Shown here: positions 1 through 12,230 of the stretch, piece after piece
Numbering within the stretch: the first letter of the stretch is position 1
How the letters are laid out: each line of letters opens with the position of its first letter
Assembly (NCBI RefSeq): GCF_963576545.1
Contig: NC_083654.1
Span: 22,277,400-22,341,399, forward strand
DNA from: Limanda limanda
Lineage: Eukaryota > Chordata > Actinopteri > Pleuronectiformes > Pleuronectidae
Direction: 5' to 3'
DNA: 64,000 nucleotides
Notes under the pieces: model-generated
The model's database searches: none
Seen by the model: the letters and a program-made list of their open reading frames with translations, nothing else
What the model was told of the DNA's origin: nothing
Translations under genes and position numbers: made by a program

Positions 1-86
1 TTTAGAGCAGACACACAAACTTCACTTACATACAACTCGTATGAAAATATAAGGAGTGGCGAACAACAGGAGCCACACTCTGACTA
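1..86. repeat. Direct duplicate of the segment at 2190-2275
   Basis: Both copies share GAGCAGACACACAAACTT, ACATACAACTC and AAAATATAAGGAGTGGCGAA and are about 90% alike. They are 2.19 kb apart in the same orientation. The second copy overlaps the probable 3' end of tnfrsf6b; the first begins at the window edge, so its full length is unknown. Confidence 0.7.
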
Positions 87-865
87 ATTATTGTTATTAT
101 TTTAAGCTATTTGATTTAGTGGCTTTATTATGGAGGATTGGTGTGTAGTTCCTGTTTTAATCAGGGACTCTTGTTTTGAAGGGGTTGTAACGGAAGAGGG
201 TGCTGTGGAGATGGATTAAATTACATGATTGATGCTCGACCTGTCCAGAAGGTGGCGCTATAGGCATATAAATGTTGATTCTCTGATCCTGTGACGTGAG
301 AATACCAACAATCCTGTTTTATTAATTCATGAGGGTTCAAATAGTCATTATTATTCCTGAGAATTTAAACATTAATGCAGATTTATTTCTCTGTGCACTA
401 ACGTTTATTAACTGGGACAGAATTCTTTTAATGGAGAGAAAACCAGTGGATTCTACTGGTTTCACACCTTCCATAACGAGGAAACTTGTGAGGTTGTGTT
501 ATTATTGTTCTGTGTTGTGTTGGTGTCGAGCCATCTGAATCTAGCTGCTGCTTATGGGACAAATAAAGAAAACTTGAGGTGAGAGGAGAGGAAACAGCAA
601 ATTCAAATAGTGTCCACTTCATCAGGAAATTCCTCTGTCTTGTCTTTGAATATTCTTTATTATATTTCCTGCTTTATAAAGAACAGTATTAATCTAGATC
701 TAAAGCTGCTGGATACACACAGTGAGCTGCATTCAGCTCCTGTCATCAACATTCCATGCAATAATTTATACAATAATATTGTCTTTTGCACACTCTGTCT
801 ACATATTCTTACACTCATAGTATATTATATTACCTATTGTATAGTCAAATACTTATATTCATACC
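87..865. other. No gene seen
   Basis: AT-rich unique sequence. Short open frames here have no recognisable domains. Nothing else can be supported. Confidence 0.6.
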
Positions 866-1315
866 TCTACTATATATCATATATTGTATCATACGCTCTG
901 TATATTCTTTGTATACATAAGTCTATATTCACATATTTATACATGTGTACATGTTATAATTACTATTATTATATCACTATTACTACTATTATTATTATAT
1001 ACCGTTGCTGCCATTATTACTATATACTGCTTTTATATTGGTATAATTACTATCATATATAAATATATATTATGTTATATTATATACTATATATACTGTA
1101 CTATTCTTATATACTGTGTAACAATAACATTACCATCATATCATCAGTACTATTACCATCATCTTGCCACTGCACCTTATCTACCTATTTATCTTGTGTT
1201 TCTGTTTTTATTCTTTCTACCTCAATATTTTTTTTTTTTATTGTATTGTATTTTATTGTATTCAAATATACCGGCTGCTATGACTTAATTTCCCTTCGGG
1301 GATGAATAAAGTAAT

Positions 1316-1377
<62 letters not shown>
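866..1377 (+). mobile_element. LINE 3' tail with (TATC)n microsatellite
   Basis: An AT-rich body ends with TTTCCCTTCGGGGATGAATA and AAGTA, followed by about 15 TATC repeats. This end structure is typical of teleost LINE 3' tails (L2/CR1- or Rex-like; clade not resolved). The body from 868 to about 1212 is almost identical to 43616-43980. No reverse transcriptase ORF is present. Confidence 0.6.
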
Positions 1378-1378
<1 letters not shown>

Positions 1379-2171
1379 AATCTAAACCCTTAACATCTAT
1401 GTTTGGCTTAATTTCCATGTTAATCTTTCCCTTCAGTAATAATCCTGCTGGTCTCCTGTCAGTAGGAACAGTCTGGAAGCAGTGTGTGTTTTCAGGCTGG
1501 TGGAGAGCAGGTGATTCCTGATCCTCAGTTCCTGTCACTGCTGGGTTTACAAGAAGGTGAGAGGATCCCATCAGAGCAGTGAGAACATTCTCGACACTTC
1601 AGGTGTTTTCCCTGTGACGCTGCAGCTTCCTGGTAGAGAACCAATCAGCTTCCTGGAAGGGAACCAACCAGGAAGCTGCAGTTTGGGGGTTTTCACGTCA
1701 GTGGAATGTAATCAAATCCAACAGGAGCTCTTATTTCCTCCTCATCCCACAAGCTGCAGCAAACTCAGACTGTCAAAATAAAACATCAGCTCAACATCTT
1801 TCAGAGTTCTGGAAACTGACTTGTGAGAAAATATCACTGTTGGGTTTTTTAATCAAATACTTTAAATGTTCTCAAATGTTCTATTTCCAAATGAATGGAG
1901 AAAACCATCATCCATCATCTGTCAATCATGCATCTCACAAGTCAGACAGAACATCACCAGATGATTCAAAGGAGACGTAAAAATTAAAAATTATTCAAAA
2001 ATACCAATTTCGATACGAATGTATACATAAAATGAATAAGGTTAAGAATGAATAAACCTGAATTGTTTGTCTCTTTATTATTTCACGTTGATTCAGCTTA
2101 AAGTTGTTTAAATAATAAAACACATTAATAAAAAACTAGAGAAACACCAGATGTTATATTGTGTGTTCAAT
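1378..2171. other. No gene seen
   Basis: Unique sequence containing a local repeat of ACCAATCAGCTTCCTGG and AACCAACCAGGAAGCTGCAG (about 1640-1680). No coding region is supported. Confidence 0.55.
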
Positions 2172-2902
2172 TTTATTTGCAAATCATTTCGAGCAGACAC
2201 ACAAACTTACCTTACATACAACTCTGCGTATAAAAATATAAGGAGTGGCGAACAACAGGAGCCACTCTCATCACGACTCTCATCTGAAACAACTTCAACT
2301 CCAACTATAAATAAATGATGTAATAAACTCACAAGTTTAATCGTCGCACAGGAAGCAGCCGGAGCGGCGGCACATCAGCGTTTAACTGCAGACGTTTGAA
2401 GAGGTAGATCCACTGAGGCCGCCGGGTTCTTTGAAAGAGTAAAACCTCCAAACGCTCACGTGCAATATATTAAAAATCTATTACTTACAACCTACAATTA
2501 GGCACATGCATGTACTTCCATTCATACGTATGAGGGATGGAACCCAAAAACAAAAGTCAGACTTTTCCACTCTTTCCTCGATGAGCTGACCTGAACAGTT
2601 TTTATAAAACCTCTGTGTTCGTCCTGCAGCTCTGGGTCATGTCGAGTAAACAGAAGAGAAACTGAAATGCTGGGAAACAGGAAGGAGAATTCATTTCACA
2701 GAGGGAAGTTAAAGAAAAAAATCCCTTTTCCTCGGAGTGACGGGTTTTCTCCTTTAACTGAAGCAGAAAGTAACAAACAGAGCCTGTGATGAAAGTGCAT
2801 CTCGATTAGAAGACTTTTAATGATTTAAGAAAAACCCTGGACGAGTCGAGCCTTGTGATTCCTGCGTCCAGGTGTTTGCTACCTCGTGCTACTCGTTACA
2901 CA
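2172..2902 (-). other. tnfrsf6b: Probable 3' UTR of tnfrsf6b with poly(A) signal
   Basis: About 730 bp of unique AT-leaning sequence follows the TAA stop. The plus strand has TTTATT at 2172-2177, which is AATAAA on the gene strand and is a plausible polyadenylation signal. The true end is not shown by the sequence alone. No other coding potential is visible here. Confidence 0.4.
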
Positions 2903-5900
2903 TTACGACGCCTCCACCTCGTTCCCCAGGGCGCCGCACAGCTGCTGCACCCCCGAGTCGATTCTCTGCAGTTTGCTGTGCAGACGCTCCCCGGAGCTGC
3001 CCGTGCCGATTCTCTTCAGGACGGCCGGGAGCTGACGGATCTGCTTCTCGGCAGCGGAGGCGATCCAGGTGTTCAGGCGGGCGTTGAGCTCCGGGAGCTG
3101 GAGCGCCGCTGTTCCTCCCTGGGACTTGCCGTCCTCGGAGGGGAGGAGGTGCACCAGCCGACGCAGGCGCTTCTCGGACATGGAGTGGTGGAGGAAGAAC
3201 GCCGGGAGGATCTCTCTGAGGTAGCTCGCTCCGTCTGCACAACAAATAAATACCATGAATCAGACTGTGGACGTGAAACCAGAGACTGAGAAAAAAGATG
3301 GAAATGAAGCCAAAATATCCTGCTACGGGCGCCGCCATCTTGCCCTTTTGACCTCATTAGGAGATTTCAATATTAAATATCCAGTGAAACAGACGTCACA
3401 AGTTTGATTCCTGATGTTTACGTGTGTCTGGTGAAAACATGAATCATTGGAGGAACTATCGTGGATGTTGATGACCTTTACAGTTGAAAGCAGCTCAACA
3501 TGGTGTCGAGGACTCGGGTTTGACCTGTGAACAGACTTTATGGTCATGGGAGGAAAATTCCAGGAAGCTTTCTGATTGGACGAACTGGAAAGTGTTCATC
3601 ACTGGAACGAGGATTGGTCATCAGGCTTCTAACTTCTCCAGGTCGACAGCGATCAGCGTTTTCTTTGCAGATACAGAGAAGACATCACTAGACTGAGGAT
3701 TTGTGATCTCACCTCTGAGCTCTGAGCAGCTGGTGCACACGCTGTCGTGCCAGGGGGCGCTCCTGAGCAGCAGGTGCTGCCCGGCGCCATCGCAGCTCTT
3801 GGGCGCGGTGCAGTTCTGAAGAGCAGAGACGCTGTCGGAGAAGGTTCCGTTGGAACAGACGTGGCAGACGGTGTTCTGCTCCGATGTACCTGAGGAGAAC
3901 CAGAGGAGAACCAGAGGAGAACCAGAGTCAACCTCCTGCTTCAGAAACACATTCTGTTCAACCAGACTCACGATCCATCAAACTACAGTGCAGCTGATTT
4001 TAAACTACACATGTGATACAGCTGCAAATAAACATAAACACTGCTGTCTCCATGGAAACAGGCACGTGACAGTTGGCAGGTGCAGTCCTGCAAAGCATTA
4101 TGGGAACTGAAGTCTTGAACAGTTTTCCCGCTGACTCATGAATCAGCTGCTTCACAGAAACCTCCACATGCTGAGTCAGAGTTTGTGGTCACAGCGTCAT
4201 GTGACTGGAGAGAGAGAATCACCTGGAACCAGTCCCAGCTCCGCAGGGAACCAGACTCACACGTTCTACACATGTGGAACCCTGGCTCGGGTCCAGGACC
4301 TCTAGACCAGAGGTCTTCAACAGGGGGTCCGCGACCCCTAGGGGGTCCGCAGAGGTAGTGCAGGGGGGTCGCACAATGTTTGGTTGATTAGACAATTTTT
4401 AAATATTTTTATAATTTTTTATTTATTTTCAAACCAATTTTTTTCCCACAAATTAAATGTTGTTAAATTCACATTAACATGCATCCAACATATTGAGAGG
4501 CTGATTCAAACTTCTGCCTGACAACCTCCATCCGTCCAGGGTCAGATCAGTTGTGTGCTTCACATCAGGGTCGACATCTCACTGATGCTGGAGTGTGTTA
4601 CATCCACAGAGAGGATTCACTGTCTCTTCTACATGTTTAAAATAAAAAGATGAATATATGAACCCGTGTAATATTTGAATATCTTAGTATTGAATGCACA
4701 ATAACAAGGTAGCTATGTTTATACATGGCCCTAGGCCCAGTTTAATATAAAACACAAATTTATACAATATATATAGTAGGGGGTCCCTGAAAAACGTTGA
4801 AGGCCCCTGCTCTAGACCCAGGACCTTTAGATCCAGGACCTTTAGATCTGATCCAGGAGTTTTAGATTAGATTCAATTCGATTGGATCAGGAACCATGAG
4901 ACCCCGATCCAGAACCATTAGATGTGATCCAGAACCATCAGATCTGATCCAGAAGCTTTAGATCCTGATTTACATTGTCACATGTGGATCCAGAACCATT
5001 AGATCCTGATTTACATTGTCACATCCTGATCCAGAACCATTAGATCCTGATCCAGAACCTTTAGATCCTGATTTACATTGTCACATCCTGATCCAGAACC
5101 ATTAGACCCTGATCCAGAACCTTTAGATCCTGATTTACATTTTTACATCCTGATCCAGAACCATTAGACCCTTCTCCAGAACATTTAGATCCTGATTTAC
5201 CTTGTAAGATCCTGATCCAGAACCATTAGACCCTGATCCAGAACCTTTAGATCCTGATTTACATTGTCACATCCTGATCCAGAACCATTAGATCCTGATT
5301 TACATTGTTACATCCTGATCCAGAACCATTAGATCCAGATCCAGAAACTTTAGATCCTGATTTACATTGTCACATCCTTATCCAGAACCATTAGACCCTG
5401 ATCCAGAATCTTTAGATCCTGATTTACATTGTAACATCCTGATCCAGAACAATTAGATCTGATCCAGAACCATTAGACCCTGATCCAGAACCTTTAGATC
5501 CTGATTTACATTGTCACATCCTGATCCAGAACCATTAGTCCTGATCCAGAACCATTAGACCCTGATCCAGAACCATTAGATCCTGATCCAGAACCTTTAG
5601 ATCCTGATTTACATTGTTACATCCTGATCCAGAACCATTAGATCCTGATCCAGAACCTTTAGATCCTGATTTACATTGTTACATCCTGATCCAGAACCAT
5701 TAGTCCTGATCCAGAACCACCTCCTACCTTTGCTCAGCACCCCCTCTCCGGACGCGCACGCGCGGTGGCGCGTGCACATGTGGTTCTGCGTCGGCCGGTA
5801 GAGTCCCTCTTTGCACGCGCACTGCGTGTCGCTGTGCGCGGTGCAGCGCGTGCGCGCCACCTCGTAGCGGCCGCACGTGCTGCAGCGCAGGCACTTCCGG

Positions 5901-6118
5901 ATGTAGTTCCAGATCTCCGTGTACGAGCCCGGCGCGCACGGCGCGCACTCGCTCCGGCTCGTGTCCGTGCAGCGCGCACGCAGGTAGGTCCCCGGAGCGC
6001 AGCCTTCACAAACCAGCTGTGTGCCCGTGACCGGGTCCGTCTGCTTGAAGGTCAGGGCTCCGTCCAGGAGAACCGCGTGCACGACCAGCAGCACCATGGA
6101 GACCAGAGAGGGGAACAT
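2903..6118 (-). CDS. tnfrsf6b: TNF receptor superfamily member 6B (decoy receptor 3), 3 coding exons
   Basis: Coding exons are 6118-5728, 3889-3713 and 3234-2903. They join in phase (391+177+332 = 900 nt) to give 299 aa and a TAA stop. Human DcR3 is 300 aa. Residues 1 to about 20 form a signal peptide (hydrophobic VLLVVHAVLL). Cysteine-rich TNFR repeats follow, with patterns such as CEGCAPGTY, CAPGSYTEIWNYIRKC and CHVCSNGTFSDS. The C-terminal part of about 110 aa is basic and Leu-rich. There is no transmembrane segment, so the product should be secreted. The family is a soluble decoy for FasL, LIGHT and TL1A. Osteoprotegerin (tnfrsf11b) is the nearest alternative, but it is about 400 aa with two death-domain-like regions, which are absent here. 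The ATG is the first three bases after the splice acceptor; a second in-frame ATG at 6097 could also serve. Promoter use was not determined. Confidence 0.88.
4308..4809. mobile_element. Non-autonomous hAT-type DNA transposon with perfect 8-bp target duplication
   Basis: Terminal inverted repeats begin CAGAGGTCTTCAAC on the left and, read inward from the right, CAGGGGCCTTCAAC. The same 8 bp, CTCTAGAC, flanks both ends (4300-4307 and 4810-4817). An 8-bp duplication and CAG-start termini are hallmarks of the hAT superfamily. No transposase ORF is present in the 502 bp, so it is a MITE-like derivative. Confidence 0.85.
4818..5727. repeat. Degenerate minisatellite in tnfrsf6b intron
   Basis: The plus strand repeats GATCCAGAACCATTAGATCC and a sister unit with CTTTAGATCC, joined by TGATTTACATTGTCACATCC. 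Basic units are about 21 bp, combined into a higher-order period of about 40-60 bp. Variants such as TTACATTGTTACATCC recur. The array ends at the donor side of the first coding exon. Confidence 0.85.
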
Positions 6119-6119
6119 C

Positions 6120-6455
6120 TGGAGGAAGAGGAGAAGGAGAACAGGGTGAGAACAGAAACATCTGGAGGAAGAGGAGAAGGAAGGAGAACAGGGTAAGAAC
6201 AGAAACATCTGGAGGAAGAAGAGAAGGAAGGAGAACCGAGTGAGAACAGAAACATCTGGAGGAAGAAGAGAAGGAAGGAGAACCGAGTGAGAACAGAAAC
6301 CTCTGGAGGAAGAGGAGAGGAGAACCGAGTGAGAACAGAAACATCTGGAGGAAGAGGAGAAGGAAGGAGAACCGGGTGAGAACAGAAACATCTGGAGGAA
6401 GAAGAGAAGGAAGGAGAACCGAGTGAGAACAGAAACATCTGGAGGAAGAGGAGCA
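6120..6455. repeat. 47-bp tandem repeat at the tnfrsf6b splice acceptor
   Basis: About seven copies of a 47-bp unit, each containing plus-strand ACATCTGGAGGAAGA and AGAACCGAGTGAGAACAG. On the gene strand every unit reads CTTCCTCCAG then ATGTT, the same as the functional acceptor and start codon at 6121-6114. The array fills most of the 5' intron. Confidence 0.85.
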
Positions 6456-6596
6456 CCGAGGAAACCAGATCAAACGGTCCAGCTCCAGCGAGCGGGTCTG
6501 ATCCAGATGTTCCTCTCCAGATGAAAGCTGTGGATCCTGTTTTAAAAGAAGCTGCGGATCCTCGGACCAGGAGCTGCAGCTCGGAGCGGCTCTTAC

Positions 6597-6702
6597 CGTG
6601 AGATGATGAAGAGGATGCAGCTGATGAAGAGGAGGAGCAGGAGGAGGATGGTGCAGCAGCAGCGACCCTCAGGACCAACATGCTCTCTCTCTCTCTCCTC
6701 AT
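6597..6702 (-). promoter_or_regulatory. tnfrsf6b: Probable 5' leader exon of tnfrsf6b with upstream start codons
   Basis: A good donor (CACG then GTAAGAG) ends at 6597 on the minus strand and could splice to the acceptor at 6119. The segment has ATGs at 6702 and 6681 in one frame. After splicing that frame does not match the receptor frame, so it would be an upstream ORF overlapping the main start. The exon is inferred from the donor and its position only; its 5' end is not visible. Confidence 0.4.
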
Positions 6703-9700
6703 CTCTATTTATCTGACTCTACCTCCGACGACTCATCACTCAATGCGCTTTACCGGAAACGTGTCATGGAACAGGTCAGAGCACTGAAACTTAAACTACA
6801 CTCATACTACAACTTGTATTGTTGTTATTGTAGCTTCTGATGACGATCACATGCTGGAATCTCACATGATATATGACCTCATGTCTGATGGTATGCATTA
6901 TACAATATTTCATATGCTGTATAATCTCATAAATGACATTTTCCTCATATCAAACTTCATCCAAAGGATAAAGAGGAGATGAGATTTTATTTTGAAACAA
7001 ATCAATCAGATCATTTTCCACTATAATATAATTTAAATAAGTTAATAATCCTTAATGTACTGGATTTGTACCTCAGCCTTTTATAAAGAGTGTAAAGTAT
7101 TAAACTGTTCATAAAATATATTATATATAATTTTATTTTTATATTTATACACTCGTCTGTGTTGACAACAAAAGTATCATAATAATGAAACTAAAGCAGC
7201 TTTCGAAAGAGATCCGAACATTCTGGAATAACCTGTGTGTGTGTGTGTGTGTGTGTGTGTTTGTCTGTGTGGGTGTGGTGTGTGTGTGGGTGTGGGTGTG
7301 TGTACTTTGTGTACTGTGAGTATATGGGTCAGTGTTCTTATATCTTTGTCAACTCAATTTGTTTTGACGTGGGATTCTGTTTACACTGTAAATAATATAT
7401 TTGTATATTTCCTCATCTTTCTATTGAATTTTCTTTTACCGATTTTTCTTATATATTTCTTATATATTTTATAAATAAAGGATCATTTAATCGGGCCACA
7501 CAGAATAAAAACAATAAACTGATCTATTATATCATATTTCTGGCTGCAGGTCGACAAAGTGCACGAGCAGATTCACAAGGTTTGATCCAAATAAAGATCA
7601 GAAACACATTTGATAACATGACTTCACCCACAGGGGGCGCTGTCGCTGTCATTGTATTTAAAGCAGATGACGAAAAAATGAAAAATTCTATAGTTATAAA
7701 CTGAGACTGAAGAAAATATATTTAAGTTAAAAATATTTGAATAAAAGAAGATGAAGACTGAAAGTTATGGCAACTAAAAAAATATATAAAAACTCAAAAT
7801 AACACTATTCTTGTTCTTGAGTTATTTTGAATCAAGTCCCTTTTGAAAACAGAAAACGACGATTTATTGTGAAGGATGAATTTCAGCGTTTCCTGCTCAT
7901 AGTTCAGAGAAGAGGTGAATATCAGGCGACAAATAAACAGATTATTCACAAGAAGATATCAGAACTGAAAACACAGAGCAGCTGGACCAGAAAACCCTGA
8001 AGTCAATGATAGAGACTCATTTATATTTAGAGTTCAATCTGTAAACTGATGAAGCCGAATAAACAACAGTAAAGATGATTAATGTGAGGAAGCATCAGAG
8101 GAAAGATGTTTATATAAGGACTCGTGTCCCAGTCTGTAACCAAGACAGCAAGGTCACGACCTCTATCACCTGAGGTTCCTAAGAAAACAGTGAGTTGGAG
8201 GTATGAGACCAGAGTTATTTTTAACTTAGCGTCTTGTCATCTTAGCGACAGCTTTCACTTTTCTGAAGCCTCCGGCTGAATCAGCAGTAAGTGACCGAGC
8301 CGGTTCCCCGGAGGCAGGAGAACAGACCGGAGTCTGTCTGTGGGAAAGTAGGTTCTTCCCCGGCCGACACACACATGAGCTCTTCACGTTCAAGACTCAC
8401 AACGAGGCCAAAACCACCAATGTTTGTTTTCTTTCGCCATCAGGGGAAATTAAAACCTCAGACCGAAACTCTGGGGGTTTCTGGGTAAATGAATGCGGAC
8501 ACACAAAAAAAACAACACATTTACACAACGATGACCTTTAAGCTTCGAAGCTAAAAACAACAAGAGCAGAGCAAAGAGTTCAGTTCTGAGAACTGAGACC
8601 TTAAAAATAACACGAGAACCCAGAAGCACAAATCTGCAGAATCACAGCGTTTCACAGAAGAATCAACTTCCTGTCGTCTGCAGCCATTCAACTTTTCAAA
8701 TCGAAGATGGGAAACATATTTGTATAATGTTTGGTTCAGTCTCCGCTGTCAATCATCACGTAGCAGCCAGCCACCAGGGGGCGATCAGGAGTCTTTGGCT
8801 TCACCTTTTGGCAGCTGTCACGTCATCATCTTTATTTACAATCTGTGGATGAGATTCATAATCTACTGATATTTATGAATCCAGCAGAGAATCTGAATCA
8901 AAACGTAAACAGTCTTTATATTTATCAAGGTTTCCTGTTCTTATGGAACTCAGAGCTTCACTCAGCGTGTGAACTGGAGGTTCAGTTTGGTTAGTGGGCG
9001 AGCCGCTCTGCCCCCTGAGCCACATGTGGTCAGCTGGGCCTCAGCGAAGGTTCGTGCTTCACTAAGACTCTGTAAACATTAAAGTGCAGGTTACAGACCC
9101 ATTAAGAGCGAAGAACTTTCAAAGTAAACTTCCTGTGGCTGAAAGATTCTTTTCAATAAACTGTCGCTGACATTATCTCCCAAATAAACATCAAACAAGT
9201 GAAGTCTGAGACGCTGTTTACTGCTGGTCCCACGTTTGCTCCTGATGCTCTTGCTGTGTAATCACTGATGGCGTGCGGGCGACCTCACGTCAGAGCGCCT
9301 GCGTACAGTTTGTGCAACTTGAGAAACTTACTGTACTGGTGATGTCACATTCCTCGTGGGGTTTCCAGGTTCAACGTGTAAAGAATGTGACATCATCACG
9401 AAGCAGTGTGGGAGGTTGTATGGAAGTCCAGAGAGGACAAAAATAAATAAATACAATCAATTCAATTTAAATGGACATAGAATCTCTCTCTTTAATGGAA
9501 TAAAGAAGCAAAAATAGAAAAACTATTTGACAAATACACAGAAATATGATGACATGATGTATTTCATCACGTTATCACGACTCTGTGCAAGATGGCCGAC
9601 GTTCAGATCTGGGATATTTTGACTTCCAGTATTTGAGTAATCACATGCATGAGGTCGACGTTTGCTGACGTGAGCTCGTGGTTACAAACACAGTTTATCT

Positions 9701-10289
9701 CTGATCTCATTGAGACGCCTCCGGTTCCCCCCCGATGACGGAGACGCTTTTAATCTGCAACAGTCATGAAGCTGGAACCAGAGTTCAGGGTGGGTGCAAC
9801 ATGCAGGACAGAGTTTACTGTGACGGCTCCGTCGCTGGTTTCTGTTCAGACTGAGTCCGTGAGAAACTGTCCTCAGCTTCAGAGCTTTGAAAGATATAGA
9901 AAAGACAGAATTCAGCAGCAATTTGTATAAAATTTTGTTTGTTTTAATAGTTCGGTGCAAAAAATCAAGAAACAGGCAAAGAACAAATACTCAGTAGTTT
10001 CTCAAAATAAAAAAATCAAACAAATAACATGAAAAGTGATCATGAAAAGTCCAGCGAGGGTCAAAAGATTTGTTTCTAATTTACTTCACGGAAATACACG
10101 TTGAGAGATTCACACAATCATGACACTAAGAATAAAATAAGATTCAACAATATAAAAATAAAATTCCGATCAGATTAAAATCTATAAAGTTAATAAAAAA
10201 ACAAAGTTTCGTTGACAATTTAAAACTCATCATGAAGAATTTTACAAATGCTGAATATTAATCTTGATGGTGATGTATAGATCTGTATA
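6703..10289. other. Intergenic region between tnfrsf6b and enpp3
   Basis: About 3.6 kb with no coding support. It holds a (GT)n stretch at 7234-7305 and a short fragment of a dispersed teleost repeat near 8996-9030 (CCGCTCTGCCCCCTGAGCCA). The tnfrsf6b promoter must lie near 6700, but no clear core element stands out. Confidence 0.6.
7234..7305. repeat. (GT)n microsatellite, interrupted
   Basis: A pure GT run to about 7260, then GTGTGGGTGTG-type interruptions. Confidence 0.9.
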
Positions 10290-10295
10290 TTTATT
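10290..10295 (-). terminator. Candidate poly(A) signal of enpp3
   Basis: TTTATT on the plus strand gives AATAAA on the gene strand, about 90 bp after the TGA stop. Similar AT-rich motifs lie nearby, so the exact site is uncertain. Confidence 0.4.
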
Positions 10296-10384
10296 ATTTA
10301 TACATCTGTATGTTTATATTTTTATAGATCTGTAGATATTTATAGATCTATATATTCATGTTTTAATAGATGCAGTTGGATCTT

Positions 10385-11930
10385 TCACAGTTTTCTCTGA
10401 ATGGCGGCCGTGGGGCGGGTCTTCATCCTCAGCAGCTCTGGGATTGGTCGACTGCTGTTCTGGTAAAAGTCCAGTCCTGTGATCCACTCCACGTCTCTGA
10501 CCCGTGATTGGTGGAACCACATGTGATCTTCCACCCAATGAGATTCATCCTCTGCACTCTGTGAGGAAAAATGTAAATTAAATAATCGACCAAAACTCTA
10601 ATTAGGACGAAGTTTAAAGTCACTTCACCAGTTGTTTTACTTCTTTTTCACATTCACCGATAAAACATGTCGAGAGTTTAAACAGTTTAGATTGAAATTG
10701 ATTGAAATGTATTTTCGTGTGATGGTAAATTTCTCAATATTTCCTGACAGAAAACAAAGTGCTGTTTATTATTACCCTGCAGCTCTCTGAGTTGCTGATG
10801 GCGTGTGGCAGCAGGAAGCAGACGCTCGCCAGCGACCCGGTGCAGCTGCTCACCGGCTGGGCCGAGTCTCCGCAGCTCGTCAGCACCGCAAAGTAATGAG
10901 TGGGGACGGAGATATTAGTTCCAGACACAAACCTGAATCAGACACAGAGGAATGATAATTCATAAACAGCTCCTGAAGGTCACACGTTAGAAACATCTTC
11001 AAATGTTTCCCACTAACTAGTTCCTCTGAGACATTTACCAGCAGGCTAACCCAGAGACACTGACTCTGACATGTGTTCTTCTACAGAACCTCGTGAACAC
11101 GTCAGGAACACGTCAGGAACACGTCAGGAACACGTCAGGAACACGTCAAGAACACGTCAGGAACACGTCAGGAACACGTCAGGAACACGTCAGGAACACG
11201 TCAAGAACACGTCAGGAACACGTCAAGAACACGTCAGGAACACGTCAGGAACATGCCTGGACTTCAGTGCAGCTCTGAAAACCTGTTATGAAGTGTATCC
11301 CTGCAACTGACTGAAACCCAAGTGAAATCGGAGTCTTGTCATGGAAGGAAACTCACTGCTGGATCTGCTCTGGAGAGTCGAACCGGCCGTCGTAGTTGTA
11401 ATCGAAGACGGGCCCGATCACCACGTTGATGCCGTTGTACACGTCGGCGTATTTCATCAACAAGCTGCCGTGGAAGTAGTTCCAGATCTCTGTGCCAGGA
11501 GGAGGAGGAGAAGTGAGATTTGGATTTTCACCTGATTTATGTATCTAGTTGTGTAACTTACTCTTAAACTCTGGGTACATTGGCACCACATTACTCATCA
11601 GTAGGGAATCGAACTGTTGCTCCGCTGTCGTGTTCAGATCTGTCAACACACAATGTTCCAATGAAGTGAGGGGGAGAAGTTTAGACAAGAGGTACACACG
11701 TCACTCTATTTGTTGTAACCGTTTTTGATGTTTAATATGAATCTAATGCCTGCGTGGTTCATGTAGAACATGGAGGACGTGTTGCCTCTGACACAAGCTG
11801 GCTTTCATCACTGCGGGTTTGGTAACTGGATTAATCACATTCATTTTGGATCAGATGCAGGAAATGTTCATTTTATGATGAGTATTTCCCAACAGATTCA
11901 GAGGAAAACTGACTGAAGAGGGAAAGTTCT

Positions 11931-11997
<67 letters not shown>

Positions 11998-12134
11998 CTG
12001 CATATCGTTGCGGTAACTGGAGCTGAAGCTTTGAGGTCTGTCTGCATGGACGGTAAAAACTTTATGGATCATAAAGTGATCTAGTGGCGCTGCAGTAAAA
12101 CACAACGTTAGAGATGTTATTGTGAAAAGTGTTC

Positions 12135-12230
<96 letters not shown>

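Larger units (their letters stand above)
3890..5727 (-). other. tnfrsf6b second coding intron, filled by a hAT element and a minisatellite
   Basis: This 1.84-kb intron holds a short unique part (3890-4299), a complete 502-bp hAT-like element (4308-4809) and then about 900 bp of a degenerate tandem repeat that reaches the exon donor. No exon-like sequence is seen inside. Confidence 0.75.

Noticed and set aside
2903..6118. Naming the receptor osteoprotegerin (tnfrsf11b)
   Set aside because: The predicted 299 aa lacks the two death-domain-like regions and long C-terminus. Length and C-terminal pattern fit DcR3.
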